Positions 33,077 through 44,240 of a stretch of DNA of 64,000 nt are shown here, piece after piece. Each line of letters starts with the position of its first letter. Positions within the stretch are counted from its first letter, which is position 1. The stretch comes from Adenophora triphylla var. japonica (lineage: Eukaryota; Streptophyta; Magnoliopsida; Asterales; Campanulaceae). The translations under genes and the position numbers were made by a program. The stretch spans positions 1-64,000 of the forward strand of contig JAFEMH010000336.1 in the NCBI GenBank assembly GCA_022495995.1. The letters are read 5' to 3'. The notes below the pieces were generated by a model that saw only the letters and a program-made list of their open reading frames with translations, was not told the origin of the DNA and ran no database searches.

Positions 33077-35110
33077 TTAAAAGAAGTACTTTCTGAGGTG
33101 ATCGCTATTCCAAGTGTGTTTAAGCTCTTCTCCTTCTTTTGGTCGCAATATGTAGGTACCCTCCTTGACTATTTTAGTGACCTCATATGGTCCCTCCCAT
33201 TTCGGGGACAGTTTATTGAAACCAGGTTGGGTCCCTTGGACCTCTACGCTTCTAAGTACCCAATCTCCAACTGAAAAACTCCTCTTATTCACCCTTTTAT
33301 CGTGGTGCTTCTTCGCTTTCTGCTTGTAGTTCACCATTTTTTCATATGCTCGCATTCTCTTTCCTTCGAGATCGTTTAGGTCACACCTTCTGTTTGTCTC
33401 GTTTTGAGACTCATCGAAGTATGTGACTCTGTACGAGGGTAGGGCAACCTCAACTGGAGCCATTGCCTCTGACCCATACGTGAGCGAGAAAGGAGTTTCT
33501 CCTGTAGAATTCCTTATAGTGGTGCGGACAACCCATAATGCGATCTGGAGTTCGTCCAACCATCGTCCTCCTCGTCCCTCCAAATTTTTCTTTAGGGCGG
33601 TCAGGACTAGCTTGTTCGCGGCCTCAGCTTGGCCATTTCCTTGGGGGTAAGCAACTGCAGACTTACGGTGTTGCACCTTCATTCTCACGCATTCAGCAGT
33701 GAATTTTGCGGAGAACTGAGTGCCATTGTCCGAAATTATTGCTCGGGGGACCCCAAATCGACAATAGATGTGGTCGTGGACAAAATGGATGGTATTCTCC
33801 TCGGAGATAGTGGCTAAACCCTTGGCTTCTGTCCACTTGGTAAAGTAATCCACGGCCACCACAACATACTTGATGTTTCCTCGAGCAGTTGGGAATGGTC
33901 CAATGAGATCAATCCCCCACGTATCAAACGGCCACGATGGTACAACCAAATTTTGCTCTGTTGATGGTAGTATGGGGATGTCCGCAAATCTCTGGCACTT
34001 ATCACATTTTCTTACATATTCCTGCGCATCCCTTCTCATTATAGGCCAAAAGAATCCTTGGAATTTGATCTTGTCTGAGAGGGTGCGAACACCTGGATGT
34101 CCGCCACAAACTCCTTCATGAACCTCATAGAGTAAGTTGGTGACCATGTGAGTTTTGACACATCTGAGCAAAGGCTTGGTGAATGATCGTCGAAAAAGTA
34201 ACCCATCGAGGACGAGGTATTTCGCGGACACCGTTCTGATGGCTCTAGCCTTTGCTGGATCCTCGGGGAGGGTCTGCTTCTCGATGTAATCCTTGATATC
34301 ATCTACCCAGTCCCTTACTTGATCCTCAATATTGTTTATCTGAATCCGATCTATAGCAGGTCTCTCCGTGAACTCAATCTGGCAATCTGCCTCCAATTCA
34401 ACAATTTCTTGATCGGTTATTCTGGAGAGGAGGTCTGCCTCCACATTATCCTCTCTCATGACTTGGTTCAGCTCATAGTAGGTGAAATTTTTGATGAGGG
34501 CTTTTGCAAGGCCGCAGTACTGAGTTAGCACTGGGTTGATAGTATCATACTCCCCCCTAATTTGATTAACTATGAGCTGAGAATCACTGTTGATCTCTAT
34601 ATTCTGAACTCCCAAGTCTCTTGCCAATTCCATGCCCGCTATGATCGCTTCATACTCAGCCTGATTGTTAGATGCCTCGAACTTGAATCTCAAGGCCCTC
34701 TTAAATTTCTCCCCGCACGGTGCGACCAGAAGTATGCCCGCTCCACTAATTAACTTGCTCGCAGAGCCGTCCACGAATAAAGTCCATATTTCTTCCGGGC
34801 GCTCTTTTGGCTGTGTAATTTCAGTGCTCGAGCTATCTGGGGCTTCCTCTGATTCTGCCCGCTTTCTCTTTCCAAGGTCGCTGTCCGCTAATTTAAATGA
34901 TGATTCTACCATAAAATCAACTAAGGCCTGCGCTTTGACTGTCTTTCTCGGGGAGTAGGTGATCTGGAACTCAGTGAGTTCGATAGACCAAGCTAGCATT
35001 CTCCCCGAAGACTCTGGTTTGTGTAAAACCTTTCTAAGCGGGGCCTCAGTTAGTACAGTTATAGGATGTGCAGAAAAGTAGGCTCTTAATTTTCGAGCAG
35101 ATACAAGCAA
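33077..35110 (-). pseudogene. RNase H, archaeal-type RNase H and integrase of gypsy 3
   Basis: A 677-codon open frame that is continuous with pol upstream through stops. It includes the end of RNase H (VLHKPESSGRMLAWSIEL), a full archaeal-type RNase H (WTLFVDGSASKLISGAGILL, FKFEASNNQAEYEAIIAGME, INSDSQLIVNQIRGEY), and a full integrase: zinc finger HEGVCGGHPG and KCDKCQRF; core WGIDLIG, IISDNGTQF, AEAANK; C-terminal LSPKWEGPYEVTKIV and NSDHLRKYFF. No chromodomain. All catalytic residues are present. It counts as a pseudogene only because the upstream RT is broken. Confidence 0.93.
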
Positions 35111-37258
35111 GGCGTAAGCTAACTTTTCTATATTAAGATAACGCCCTTCTACGGCGGACAGTGCCTTAGAGACATAATAAACTGGTTTTTGGGAGTTATT
35201 ATCCTCCCTTACAAGAACAGCAGCTACTGCCCGGATCGATGCTTGCTAAAAACGAGAAAAAGCTCTTCCCGGGCAGAAACTGCTGAGTAGAGGTGGCTGC
35301 CCGAGGTATGTCTTGACTTCTTCAAAAGCTTGATGGCATTCTTGATTCCATGCAAATTCATCAGGCTTCTTCCCCCCTTTTAGAGTTTTGAAGAAGGGGA
35401 GGCATCTCTCTGCTGACCGCGAGATGAAGCGGCCAAGTGCGGTGATGCGACCATTGAGTTTCTATACATCCTTCACGCAAGCAGGAGGTTTCATGTCCAA
35501 AGAAGTGCTTGAATTTTTTCGGGATTAGCCTCTATTCCTCATTTGGTTTACCATGAATCCAAGGAACTTGCCCGCTTTTACCCCAAAAGCACATTTCAGG
35601 GGGTTTAGTTTCATGTTGTTGCGGCGCAAGTTTTGGAAGGTTTCCTCCACGTCGAGCTCGTGAGAGTTTTCCTTTGTTTTTATCACCATGTCATCAATAT
35701 AGGCCTCAAGGTTTTACGCCGGTTGGTTTTTGAAGACCAGATTGACCATTCGCTGATATGTGGCTCCTGCATTTTTTAGCCCGAAGGGCATCATTTTGTA
35801 ACAATAAGTCTTGCCCGCAGCGATGAAAGCAACGGAGCGGACATCTTCAGGAGCCATTTGGATCTGATGGTAGCCGTAGTATGCATCTATGAAGCTCAAT
35901 ACTCTGTGGCCGACTATAGAATCCACCAATCTGTCTATGCGAGGAAGAGGGAAGCAGTCTTTGGGGCATGCCTTGTTGAGATCCGTGAAATCAACACACA
36001 TCCTCCACTTGCCGTTGGATTTTTTGACCATAACCACATTAGCCAGCCATTTTGGGTAGGTAATCTCCTTTATTATCCCCGCTTTGAGTAGTTTTTCTAC
36101 CTCTTCCTTGATCGCCATTTCTTTTTCCGAAGAGAAGTACCTTGATTTTTGATGAATGTTCTTGAAAGATGGGTCATCATTGATTTTATGGAGGATCACG
36201 TCCTCGTTGATTCCTTGCATATCCTCCACCCTCCAAGCGAACACATCACAATTTGCTCTAAGGAACTCGATGAGTATCCTTCTCTCCTCGCAGTGAATTT
36301 CCAACCCAACCTTAACTGTTTGCTCGGGGAAGTGGGGGTTGATGACCACCTCCTCGAGCTCGTCGTTAGGTTGAAGGTCGCTGATTTCACGATTGTGCAA
36401 GGAGTCAATGATAATAGTTGGGGGGTTGACCTGAGCTCCGGTCAGTGTTGCCATAGAGTATATGACATCGCGGTCAATCTCTCCCTCAATTCCTCGGTCA
36501 ATGTATCCTCCCTCGATAGGGGCCAACTGTTTGGATTTTCTGCTCGTCTTGAGCTCCACCTTAGTGGTATGGAAAGAAAGCATGCCAATTGGAATGGTCG
36601 GCGGCACAAGTGCAAGGGCCTTCCCTTTCTTTGGTTTGTCCTCGCCCTCTATCTGCGGGCAGGATGTCTGGCTTTTACTAGTTTTTCTTTTTTCCTCAAG
36701 TGCTCGGAGGAATCTCCCGGGCTGGTTCTTGATGGTAGCAACCCCGCCCGGGGTGTTAAATTTCACCCTTTGGTGAGGGACGGAAGCAACTATTCCCAAT
36801 TCGGCCTGAGCAGTTATGCCGAGAATGGCATTGTATTGGGAAGGAAGATCGACCACCATGAAAGTGATTTTGGTCGTCTTCTGCATGGGTTTTTCCCCAA
36901 TAGTTACTTCAAACACAATCGTCCCCTTTACCCCCACGGCGTGATTTGTGAAGCCCTCAAGCATGCCCGCATATGGAGTAAGATGCGCTTCGTTCATTCT
37001 CATTCCTACCAAAGTATGGTAGTATAGTATATCACGGGCAGCTCCAGTATCTATCAACACTCGGCCTATGTTTGCCCGGTTGATTCTCATTCTGAGGGTG
37101 AGCGGCTGGGTGGAATGAAAAAGGGAGGAGGCAAGTTCACTCCTTTTGAACCCAATTTCTTGCTCTTCCTCCGGAGCCATTGCGGGGATGGAAAAAACCT
37201 TTTCTAATGTCCGGATTTGGAGGGAGAGCTGTTTGTTGGATGGGGGGTTCCTCTCCAA
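35111..37258 (-). pseudogene. Protease and reverse transcriptase of gypsy 3
   Basis: The open frame 35714-37258 has the protease site RVLIDTGAARDILY (about 37050) and the RT start WLANVVMVKKSNGKWRMCVD and MPFGLKNAGATYQR. After a stop near 35714 the RT goes on with EAYIDDMVIKTK (about 35700), then several stops and frame changes as far as 35110 (near 35540, 35465, 35245). The catalytic YIDD is intact. The first part of this frame overlaps the end of the zinc-finger frame. Confidence 0.88.
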
Positions 37259-38929
37259 TGAAGTTTATATTGTAGTCACCCTCTTCATCCTCAAAATTGT
37301 CTCTTTCCACCCTCTCGGGACCACGTGGGGTTCGTGCCCGCTGCTGATTATTATTATTGTGGGCGTTGTTATTGCCCTTAACCCACTTGGTTAGTTCCCC
37401 GTTGTTGATTTTCTGCTGGATTATTCGCTTCAGCTGGAAGCAGTCCTCAGTTTCGTGCATGTGGTCGTTGTGATATTCACAGAACTTAAGCCTACTCCTC
37501 TCATTTGGCTTTCGAAGCATGGGGGAGGAGGAGGAAAGTCTGAGGCTCTCATGATTACTACCCTTGGGTCGGTGAGCTCGGTGTAAACTGTTTCCTCTGT
37601 TGTTTTTCGGAGTTTATCCGACCCACGCCTGTTTTTGCCCTGATTGTTGGTGCGGGCAGGCTCTGGGGTGGTCTCCTGAACTTGGCTTATCCTTTCCTTG
37701 GCTGAAGCTCGGGGAGCGGGCACACTGGGCTCTTCGGCGGATGCAATGGCCGAGACCCTTTCATACATCTCCAACACGGTTTTTGACGGGCTGGAGGCAA
37801 AATTCATCTTGAGGAAAGAGGAGGTGAGGCCGCCCTCAAAACAGAGTCTGATGTCTCCTTCCTCTAAGTTTACAATCTCCTCGCTCACCTTCCTGAATCG
37901 AGATATGTAATCTTTCGTAGGCTCGTTTGGGGCCTGCTTGACACGGACAAGATCTGTCTTTGGTCTAGCGGGCACCCCTGCCCCAGCAAAGGCATTAAGG
38001 AAGATGTTTCTAAACTGGTTGAATGATTGGATGGACCGAGGCTTGAGGGCTAGCATCCAAGATAGGGCCTTGCCCGTGAAAGTTGCAGCCAAGGCTTTGC
38101 ACATCACGGACTCATCCGAGGAGAATAGAGCCATTTGCCCCTCAAATCGTCCCATATGACTCTTGGCATTTTTGGAGCCATCATAGGTGTCCATCTGGGG
38201 GGGCTTGCCCCTCTGAATAGGTGCCCGCGCAATCTTGTCGCTGAAGGCGTCCATGGTGCGGCCACACTTCTTGGCAGCCTTTTGATAGGTTTCCCACATT
38301 TTTTGCATAAAATTCACAAACTCAGGGTTCTGATTGTCAACCTTTTGCTTCTTAGCTCGTGGAGTCACGGCCTTATCCTTGGCCGGAGCCAAGGGTCTGG
38401 CTTTGGACTTCGCACGTAGATTGGATTGGGCCTCTTCTCCAACCTCCTCGCTATCTTCCACATGCACCACGCTGCGCCTGGCCGGCTGTCCGCGCTCAAG
38501 GGTTGGTTCAACCCGGTTTGCCCCCTGAGGGAACTGGAGCCCTCCGTTGGCCTCTATCTCAAACATCTCCAATTGAGCGTCGGCGATGGCCATGGCCTCC
38601 GCGACCAGCTTGGATTTGGAGGCCAGAATTTCTGTCCTTCTCAGGATTTGCTCCGGGGAGAGTGGAGTGTTTAAGGCGGTATTTTTCAGAGGAGCTTGGG
38701 GGGTTTTTGGGCTATTATTTAGGAGGGCTTGGGCTTTTTCAGCTCGGGCCTCGTCTGTCAGTTTGTGTATAGCTCTCTGGGCTGGGGAAAGACTGTGTGA
38801 TGGTTGAGAACGTGCCCCCATACGATTAAAAACAGAGGTCGTAGCCTTACCCTTATTGACATTAGAAGGTGAGGCCTGGTTATCCTCCTCTAGGATCAAA
38901 TGACCAGCGTTTTCCAATATTCTAGACAT
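37137..38929 (-). pseudogene. Gag of gypsy 3
   Basis: It starts MSRILENAGHLIL (38929). The gag core (about 37700-38230) includes MDTYDGSKNAKSHMGRF and FTGKALSWMLALKPRSIQSF. A frame change near 37480 separates it from the zinc-binding end KFCEYHNDHMHETEDCFQL (about 37460), the Tat-type form of the knuckle. The N-terminal 150 codons are rich in Ala, Gln and basic residues. Confidence 0.9.
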
Positions 38930-39039
38930 GTTTGGAAGAGAAGAAAAATGACTGAAAAGGAGAGCTTTTGACAGTCAGCTGTTTAGAATACAAGGTGTAA
39001 CTGGAAACAAAGATTTCAAACGGGAAAAACTAATGAAAG

Positions 39040-39063
39040 TCGATTTCCCGGCATCGGAACTAC
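39040..39063 (-). promoter_or_regulatory. Primer-binding site of gypsy 3, tRNA-Glu-like
   Basis: On - the LTR end ...CATCA is followed by GTAGTTCCGATGCCGGGAA. Apart from the first bases this resembles the complement of the 3' end of plant tRNA-Glu (TGGTTCCGxTGCCGGGA). The identification rests on recall of the tRNA, so it is tentative. Confidence 0.5.
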
Positions 39064-39979
39064 TGATGACGCCAAGCTTTTCAGGGTCAGGAGCGGTTCA
39101 AGAATATCTGGCTTGATATATTTAGTGGTTTGTTTGTACCTATATCACAACACAAATAAGCACCGTTAAGGTCAAAGTTGGATGTTACTCCAACTCAGGC
39201 CCTCGGGTGTGAGAGTAAGAATACTTAGATAATAAGGCTTTGAATACCTTGGAGTGTGTGTGTGTGTGTTTAGGGTTTAAGAGTAATATGGCTTACTCAA
39301 TATATTTGAAACTTACCTTGCCCAAGGGGACAAAGGTCTTCTATTTATAGGCAATGTAATGGTGCTTGTTGATGTAAGCAATGAGATCAGCCCTAGGGGG
39401 CACTTTGGTATTTGACCAGCTACACGTGTCCGCAGCTAATTGGCCTGTCGGGAGGGAACATTGACCGAGGGGACATGGCCGAAAGGGACATGAGCCGTGT
39501 AGATGGCTTGGCGCATTAAATGAAATAGTAGGCGCCGACCGAGCCGCATTAAATGCGTGATGGGGAGTCGGCAACTTGCATGTCGAGCCGGTAAGCTAAC
39601 TTGCTCGGTAAGGCTTGACATTAACCGAAGCGTGGAGAGTTTAACTGGAGGCGCATACGAGCCCGCGGCCAACATCGTGGCCGTTAGCCAAAGGTATTTG
39701 ACGCGGGCACAGATGGAGCGGTCATACCTCCGGCGGGCATGGGTCCCGCGACCATACATTCTGCGGGCACAGACCCAGCGGTCATAGATCGTGCGGCACG
39801 AATATAGCGGTCAGGATCCCTTCGGTCTTTGATAGGGTTAATGCGGGGAGGGACGCGGTCTTGACCTCAAGGGCCTATCTGTCCGCGGTCTTCCCCCCCA
39901 GCGATCTAGGAACTGCCACGTCACTGGTTTCTTGTACCAGACCGAGCGTGGGGCCGATCCAGTAGATCCGGGCTCATCA
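39064..39979 (-). mobile_element. 5' LTR of gypsy 3
   Basis: It starts (on +) TGATGACGCCAAGC and ends CCGGGCTCATCA. It aligns along its length to 27029-27928 with scattered differences. The TATA box for the - strand (TATAAATA) lies at 39342-39349 and drives gag-pol transcription. The TG-dinucleotide run (about 39256-39270) is longer than in the other LTR. Confidence 0.93.
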
Positions 39980-39984
39980 GTAAC

Positions 39985-41500
39985 CATTGTAATTTAGACA
40001 AAGATTCATTATTCCAAAAAAAAAAATGAAATTATGATGGTCAAAAATATGCATATTTTTGACATATAGATTAAATGAGTATCTAAATTATAATGCTTAA
40101 AATTATTTTTAAAAATTACATAAATGGTTAAAACAAAAAATTTAACAAAATATGGTGAATTAGAATGTCGATGTGGCCAAGACTTTTCAAGGAACAGATC
40201 AGAAAATCAAATACTCCCTTCATCCTATTCGAAATACTCCCTCCGTCCCACCAAGAGTGTCACCCTTTTAGGGGTGCCACGCAAATTAAGGAAAAAAAGG
40301 GGAAGAAAAAATGTTGTGAGTGTAATTTAAAAATAGGAGAGAGAATTAGTGGAGGAAATAGTGAATTTAAAAAGTGTTGTGAGTGTAGAGGAGAGAGAAT
40401 TAGTGGAGGGAATAGTGGATGGGATAATAGAATATTAATAAAACATTTCTTTTTTAGGAAAGATGACGCTTCAAACGGGACGTCATTTTGGATAAAAAGT
40501 GACACTTAAAGTGGGACGGAGGGAGTATGATTTTTGGTCTCGATACGAGAATTAAAGAAAAGCCTTAGTAGAAGCAAAGTTACCGTACACTGGCATTAAA
40601 ATGTAGTGTGACATTTCTTGCATTTTGTACAAGATTAAAGTAAGCGAGCCCTTCAGATCTTAATTTAAAGGTAAATACATTACATGGTTACATCTAGTAC
40701 CAAAATGTTAATAATCAGCAAATTTACAATATTGCAGTACCCATATAAATGTTGTGGCCGTTTCACCAACAAAAAAAAAAATAAAAAAATCTTCCTGACC
40801 TATTCCACTTAATAATTGTGACAAACGGCAGCCACAAACATTTAGATCCGAAAACACTATGTTATGTGCCTATTTTATTCAAAATAAATTATTTTCTACA
40901 TCAATGAGCTCGATGTTGATGGCGCGGGCTTGATCAAAGTAGGGCTCGTCGAAGACTGAAATTTCATTACTTGTGCTTGTGTATGACCGACCGTTCATTT
41001 TGATTCTACCATTCGAATGAATACAATATACAATTAATTAATTAAATTTTGTTGTAAAATAGGAAGTCGTAGGTGTTGAAATTATTTCATTGTCACTCAT
41101 AGTGATGCTGATTATGAAAGAAGCAAAAAAGTCTGGTAGGGCTCGTAAATGTGAAAACTTAATTTTCGACATGACATTTTTAGCATTATTTAGATTTTTC
41201 TTTAACGAACAAACAATTTCAACACGGCATTTTAGCCTGGACTTTTTAAAGCAAAAAAATAACGTTGTTTGAACAAACAATTTCAACACGGCTTATTCAG
41301 TCGGACAACTTCTGTCCCAAATTTGTGGATTGAATTTTCTATTCGTCGCGAGGGCATCCCACAATCTTATTTTGGTCATGCAACATTTTTGCAATCACAC
41401 GACACATTAAAATACGTGCTTCACCAAGATAGCAACGTACACGGGTATAGTGAGAGAATATTATTATCCACTGTAAATCAACATATTACAATCTCTAATC
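39985..41500. other. AT-rich intergenic DNA with a MITE, no gene seen
   Basis: No supported coding sequence. It contains a Stowaway-like MITE (40235-40527), preceded by a partial MITE start (40210-40230), and a short repeat (gaacaaacaatttcaacacgg, 41208 and 41271). A possible short ORF on - at 41038-41289 has no recognisable similarity. Confidence 0.5.
40235..40527. mobile_element. Stowaway-like MITE
   Basis: Inverted terminal repeats CTCCCTCCGTCCCACC and GTGGGACGGAGGGAG, flanked by TA on both sides, with subterminal AGTGTCAC / GTGACACT. The interior has a repeated phrase (ggagagagaattagtggagg at 40336 and 40390). Same broad family as the MITEs at 9092 and 23542, in the opposite orientation. 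Confidence 0.9.
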
Positions 41501-41954
41501 TAGTAAACAAATTCTTGGTCACAAAAATTTGTGCCTGTGCAAACCCTAGATTTAGAAAACGGACGAAGACGAGGAAGATAACTTCAAAATCCAATAATTA
41601 TTGATATGGCTATCACACTATAATTACATTAGATTGTTAAGAAATAGGGGATATTTATACTGCCTACTCCTAACCCTACAGGGTTTTCAAACCCTGCACG
41701 GAATTGTCGTCGCCCGGGCCCAGATCCGTCTAAGGGCGCGACCACCATCTTTGTCCGGAGGCTTGGGCGCGATCGCCCCTCCAAAGGCGCACGACCACCC
41801 TCTTTCTCCAAAAACATGGTGCGGTCGCTCCTTGTCCTGTCATAGGAATCGTTGACTTCTTTGTTTAATCTCTTAATTCATGCGTCCCCAACTTAGATTG
41901 CATCAAACACAATAAATCTGCACCTTGACATCTAACCTACATATCACATAACCA
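41500..41954 (-). mobile_element. Copia 1 3' LTR (left edge uncertain)
   Basis: On - a polypurine tract (GAGGCAGAGGGGGAGTT, 41955-41971) follows the RNase H stop and abuts TGGTTATGTGATATG, a likely LTR start. A - strand TATA box (TATAAATA) lies at 41652-41659. The left edge is not defined. Confidence 0.5.
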
Positions 41955-41984
41955 GAACTCCCCCTCTGCCTCAAATGCTGTCTA

Positions 41985-43455
41985 TTAGTTGCGAACATTC
42001 AGCAAGTACAAGCAATGTTGGAACTTGCTAGTTGGAACGGATTTCGTGAACATGTCAGCAGGATTGTCCGCAATACCCACTTTCTTCACCTTGATCCGTT
42101 TTTCACTTCTCAGAAAATGATACCTCACATCGATGTGCTTGGTCCTCTCATAATGAACTTGATCCTTTGCCTAACATATTGCACTCAAATTGTTACAAAA
42201 TATTGTAGCCTGATCATGAAGTAACCCAAGATCGCTGATCAAACCCTTTAGCCATATTCCCTGCTTAGCAACTTCTGTTAATGCCATGTATTACGCTTCC
42301 GTAGTCGACAAAGTCACTGTAGATTGCAAAGTAGCCTTACAATTGACAATTGACAACTGACCCACTAAGAGTAAATACGTACCCGGTCATATATCTTCTC
42401 GTGTCAATATCCAAGAATAGTCTGAATCACAATAATCCTCAACTGCATATTCTGTACCACCTTCATAAATTAGCCCAATATCTGATGTACCCCTAAGGTA
42501 CCTGAAGATCCTCTTTTTTACTGGCTGTCAATGTTCCATACCATGATTCCCAATGAACCTACTAACAACACTAACAGCATGTGCAAGATTCGGCATAGTG
42601 CAAACCATAGCATACATCAAACCACTAACTGCATTAGCATAAGGTACTCGAGCCATATATTCTTTTTTTCATAGGATTTTGGTGCAAAAGCAACAGACTG
42701 ATGTGTATTCGCTGCACTCGAAGAATCTATAGGCTTTGTTTTAGACATGCCAAACCTCTCTAAATCTTTCTGGATGTAACCTTTCTGGGATAAGAACAAT
42801 TTTCGTTGGCTTCTATCCCTGTAGATCTCCATACCCAAATTTTCTTTCCTACACCCAAATCCTTCATCTCGAACTCAGCTGATAGTAGACCCTTTAACTT
42901 CTGAATTTCAGACTTCTTGACAGCAGCTATCAACATATCGTCAACATAAAGAATCAAATAGATGATCGAACCATCCACCAACCTATTGTGATACACACAA
43001 CAGTTATACATGCTCCTCGTGTAACCAATCTTTTTCATATAGTTGTCAAACCATTTATACCACTGCCTAGGCGACTGCTCCAGTCCATACAAGGACTTCT
43101 TCAAGTTACACACGCAGTCTTATTTCCCCTGAATCTTAAACCCATCTGTTTGTGTCATATAAATCTCCTTTAACTCTCCATGTAGGAAAGTTATTTTCAC
43201 ATCTAGCTGCTCGAGCTTCAAGTCCTGATGTGCCACCATAGCCAATAGCACTCTGATAGAAGTGTGTATAACCACAAATGAGAAAATATCATTGTGGTCA
43301 ACCCCCTCACTCTGCGTGAAATCCCTAGCAAACATACGAGATTTTTACTTGACCCCCTCTCATGGTGACATATCTTCCTTTTTCTTGAAAACCCACTTGC
43401 AAATAACAATCTTTCTACCTTCTGGCCTTTTGGTTAACTTCCATGTCTGATTCTT
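41985..43455 (-). pseudogene. Copia 1, unit A: RT and RNase H (on -)
   Basis: Reading on - from 43455: KWVFKKK-type start of copia RT (broken), LEQLDVKITFLHGELKEIYM (about 43170), LKKSLYGLEQSPRQWYKWFD (about 43060), catalytic LILYVDDMLIAAV (about 42950), then the connection GMEIYRDRSQRKLFLSQKGY, and RNase H to YLLNVRN and a stop at 41985-41987. Several frame changes and stops. Gag, protease and integrase are not on this strand; they continue on + beyond 43455, so the element is inverted at this point. Confidence 0.88.
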
Positions 43456-43823
43456 GTGAAGTGACTCCATCTTATCTCCTATTGGTTAAGTATAAAGATA
43501 TATCCGACTTAGAAGTTGTATTCTCCCGAATGAAGGAAGGTACAACCATTAGGGATCACCTATATAGATTTACATCTTTATTACTTGAACTGTGCATTAT
43601 AGATGTTAAAGTTGCTGCTGGAGATGCTGCATTAATGCTTCTTGTTTCGTTGTCTTTATCATATTAGCACTATGTTGACTCTAGTAGCAATGATATAGAG
43701 ATGATCACCCTAGAGGATGTGAAATCCTCGCTCAAAACTAGGGAGTTACATAGAAAGGCAAGCGGTAATAGTAGTACAGATAACCAGTCAGCAGGTTTGG
43801 TTGCGGAAGGCAGCAGGTGCTCT

Positions 43824-43826
<3 letters not shown>

Positions 43827-43856
<30 letters not shown>

Positions 43857-43925
43857 AAGAAGAAGAAGAAGAAGAAGAAGAAGAAGAAGAAGAAGAAGAA
43901 GAAGAAGAAGAAGAAGAAGAAGATA

Positions 43926-43956
<31 letters not shown>

Positions 43957-43981
43957 AGAAGAGGAAGAAGAAGAAGAGGAA

Positions 43982-44016
<35 letters not shown>

Positions 44017-44091
44017 AGAAGAAGAAGAAGAAGAAGAAGAAGAAGAAGAAGAAGAAGAAGAATAAGAAGAAGAATAAGAAGAAGAATAAGA

Positions 44092-44096
<5 letters not shown>
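43827..44096. repeat. (AAG)n tract, 270 bp
   Basis: About 90 triplets, mostly AAG, with interruptions (one ATA, periodic AGG, late AAT). In the gag frame this would be poly-lysine. Long ORFs of Leu or Phe runs on the other strand are artefacts of this repeat. Confidence 0.98.

Positions 44097-44169
<73 letters not shown>
44097..44169. repeat. (TAG)n tract, 73 bp
   Basis: About 24 TAG triplets directly following the AAG tract, in phase with it; in the gag frame they are consecutive stop codons. Confidence 0.98.
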
Positions 44170-44240
44170 CTAGCAAGAAGAGCTCGAAACCTGAGGACAT
44201 TTGTAATTATATCAAGGGAAAGGGACATTGGAAGACAGAT

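Larger units (their letters stand above)
27024..39984 (-). mobile_element. Ty3/gypsy element 3, Tat lineage, complete with LTRs and TSD
   Basis: The element spans 27029-39979 (12.95 kb) with the duplication GTAAC on both sides (27024-27028, 39980-39984). LTRs lie at 27029-27928 and 39064-39979. On - the order is gag, protease, RT, RNase H, archaeal-type RNase H and integrase; an antisense two-ORF unit (28326-32040) lies between pol and the 3' LTR. Dual RNase H and a 3' antisense ORF are known traits of Tat/Retand-type elements. The two LTRs differ by substitutions and several indels, so the insertion is not very recent, unless some differences are consensus errors. Confidence 0.95.
43456..44240 (+). 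pseudogene. Copia 1, unit A: gag with triplet-expanded linker (on +)
   Basis: On + the sequence encodes copia gag: FSRMKEGTTIRDHLYRFTSL and ITLEDVKSSLKTRELHRKAS. The basic linker before the zinc knuckle is replaced by the AAG tract 43827-44096 and the TAG tract 44097-44169. Then come KPEDICNYIKGKGHWKTD (about 44190-44240), the CCHC knuckle with Tyr for its second Cys, as in unit B. A stop at 43665 and the TAG tract end the frame. Confidence 0.85.

Noticed and set aside
36149..37027. 292-codon ORF on +
   Set aside because: It is the reverse of the protease-RT region of gypsy 3; the - strand has the conserved motifs.
41038..41604. Small ORFs on both strands near 41-41.6 kb
   Set aside because: Short, no similarity recognised, next to a poorly defined LTR edge.
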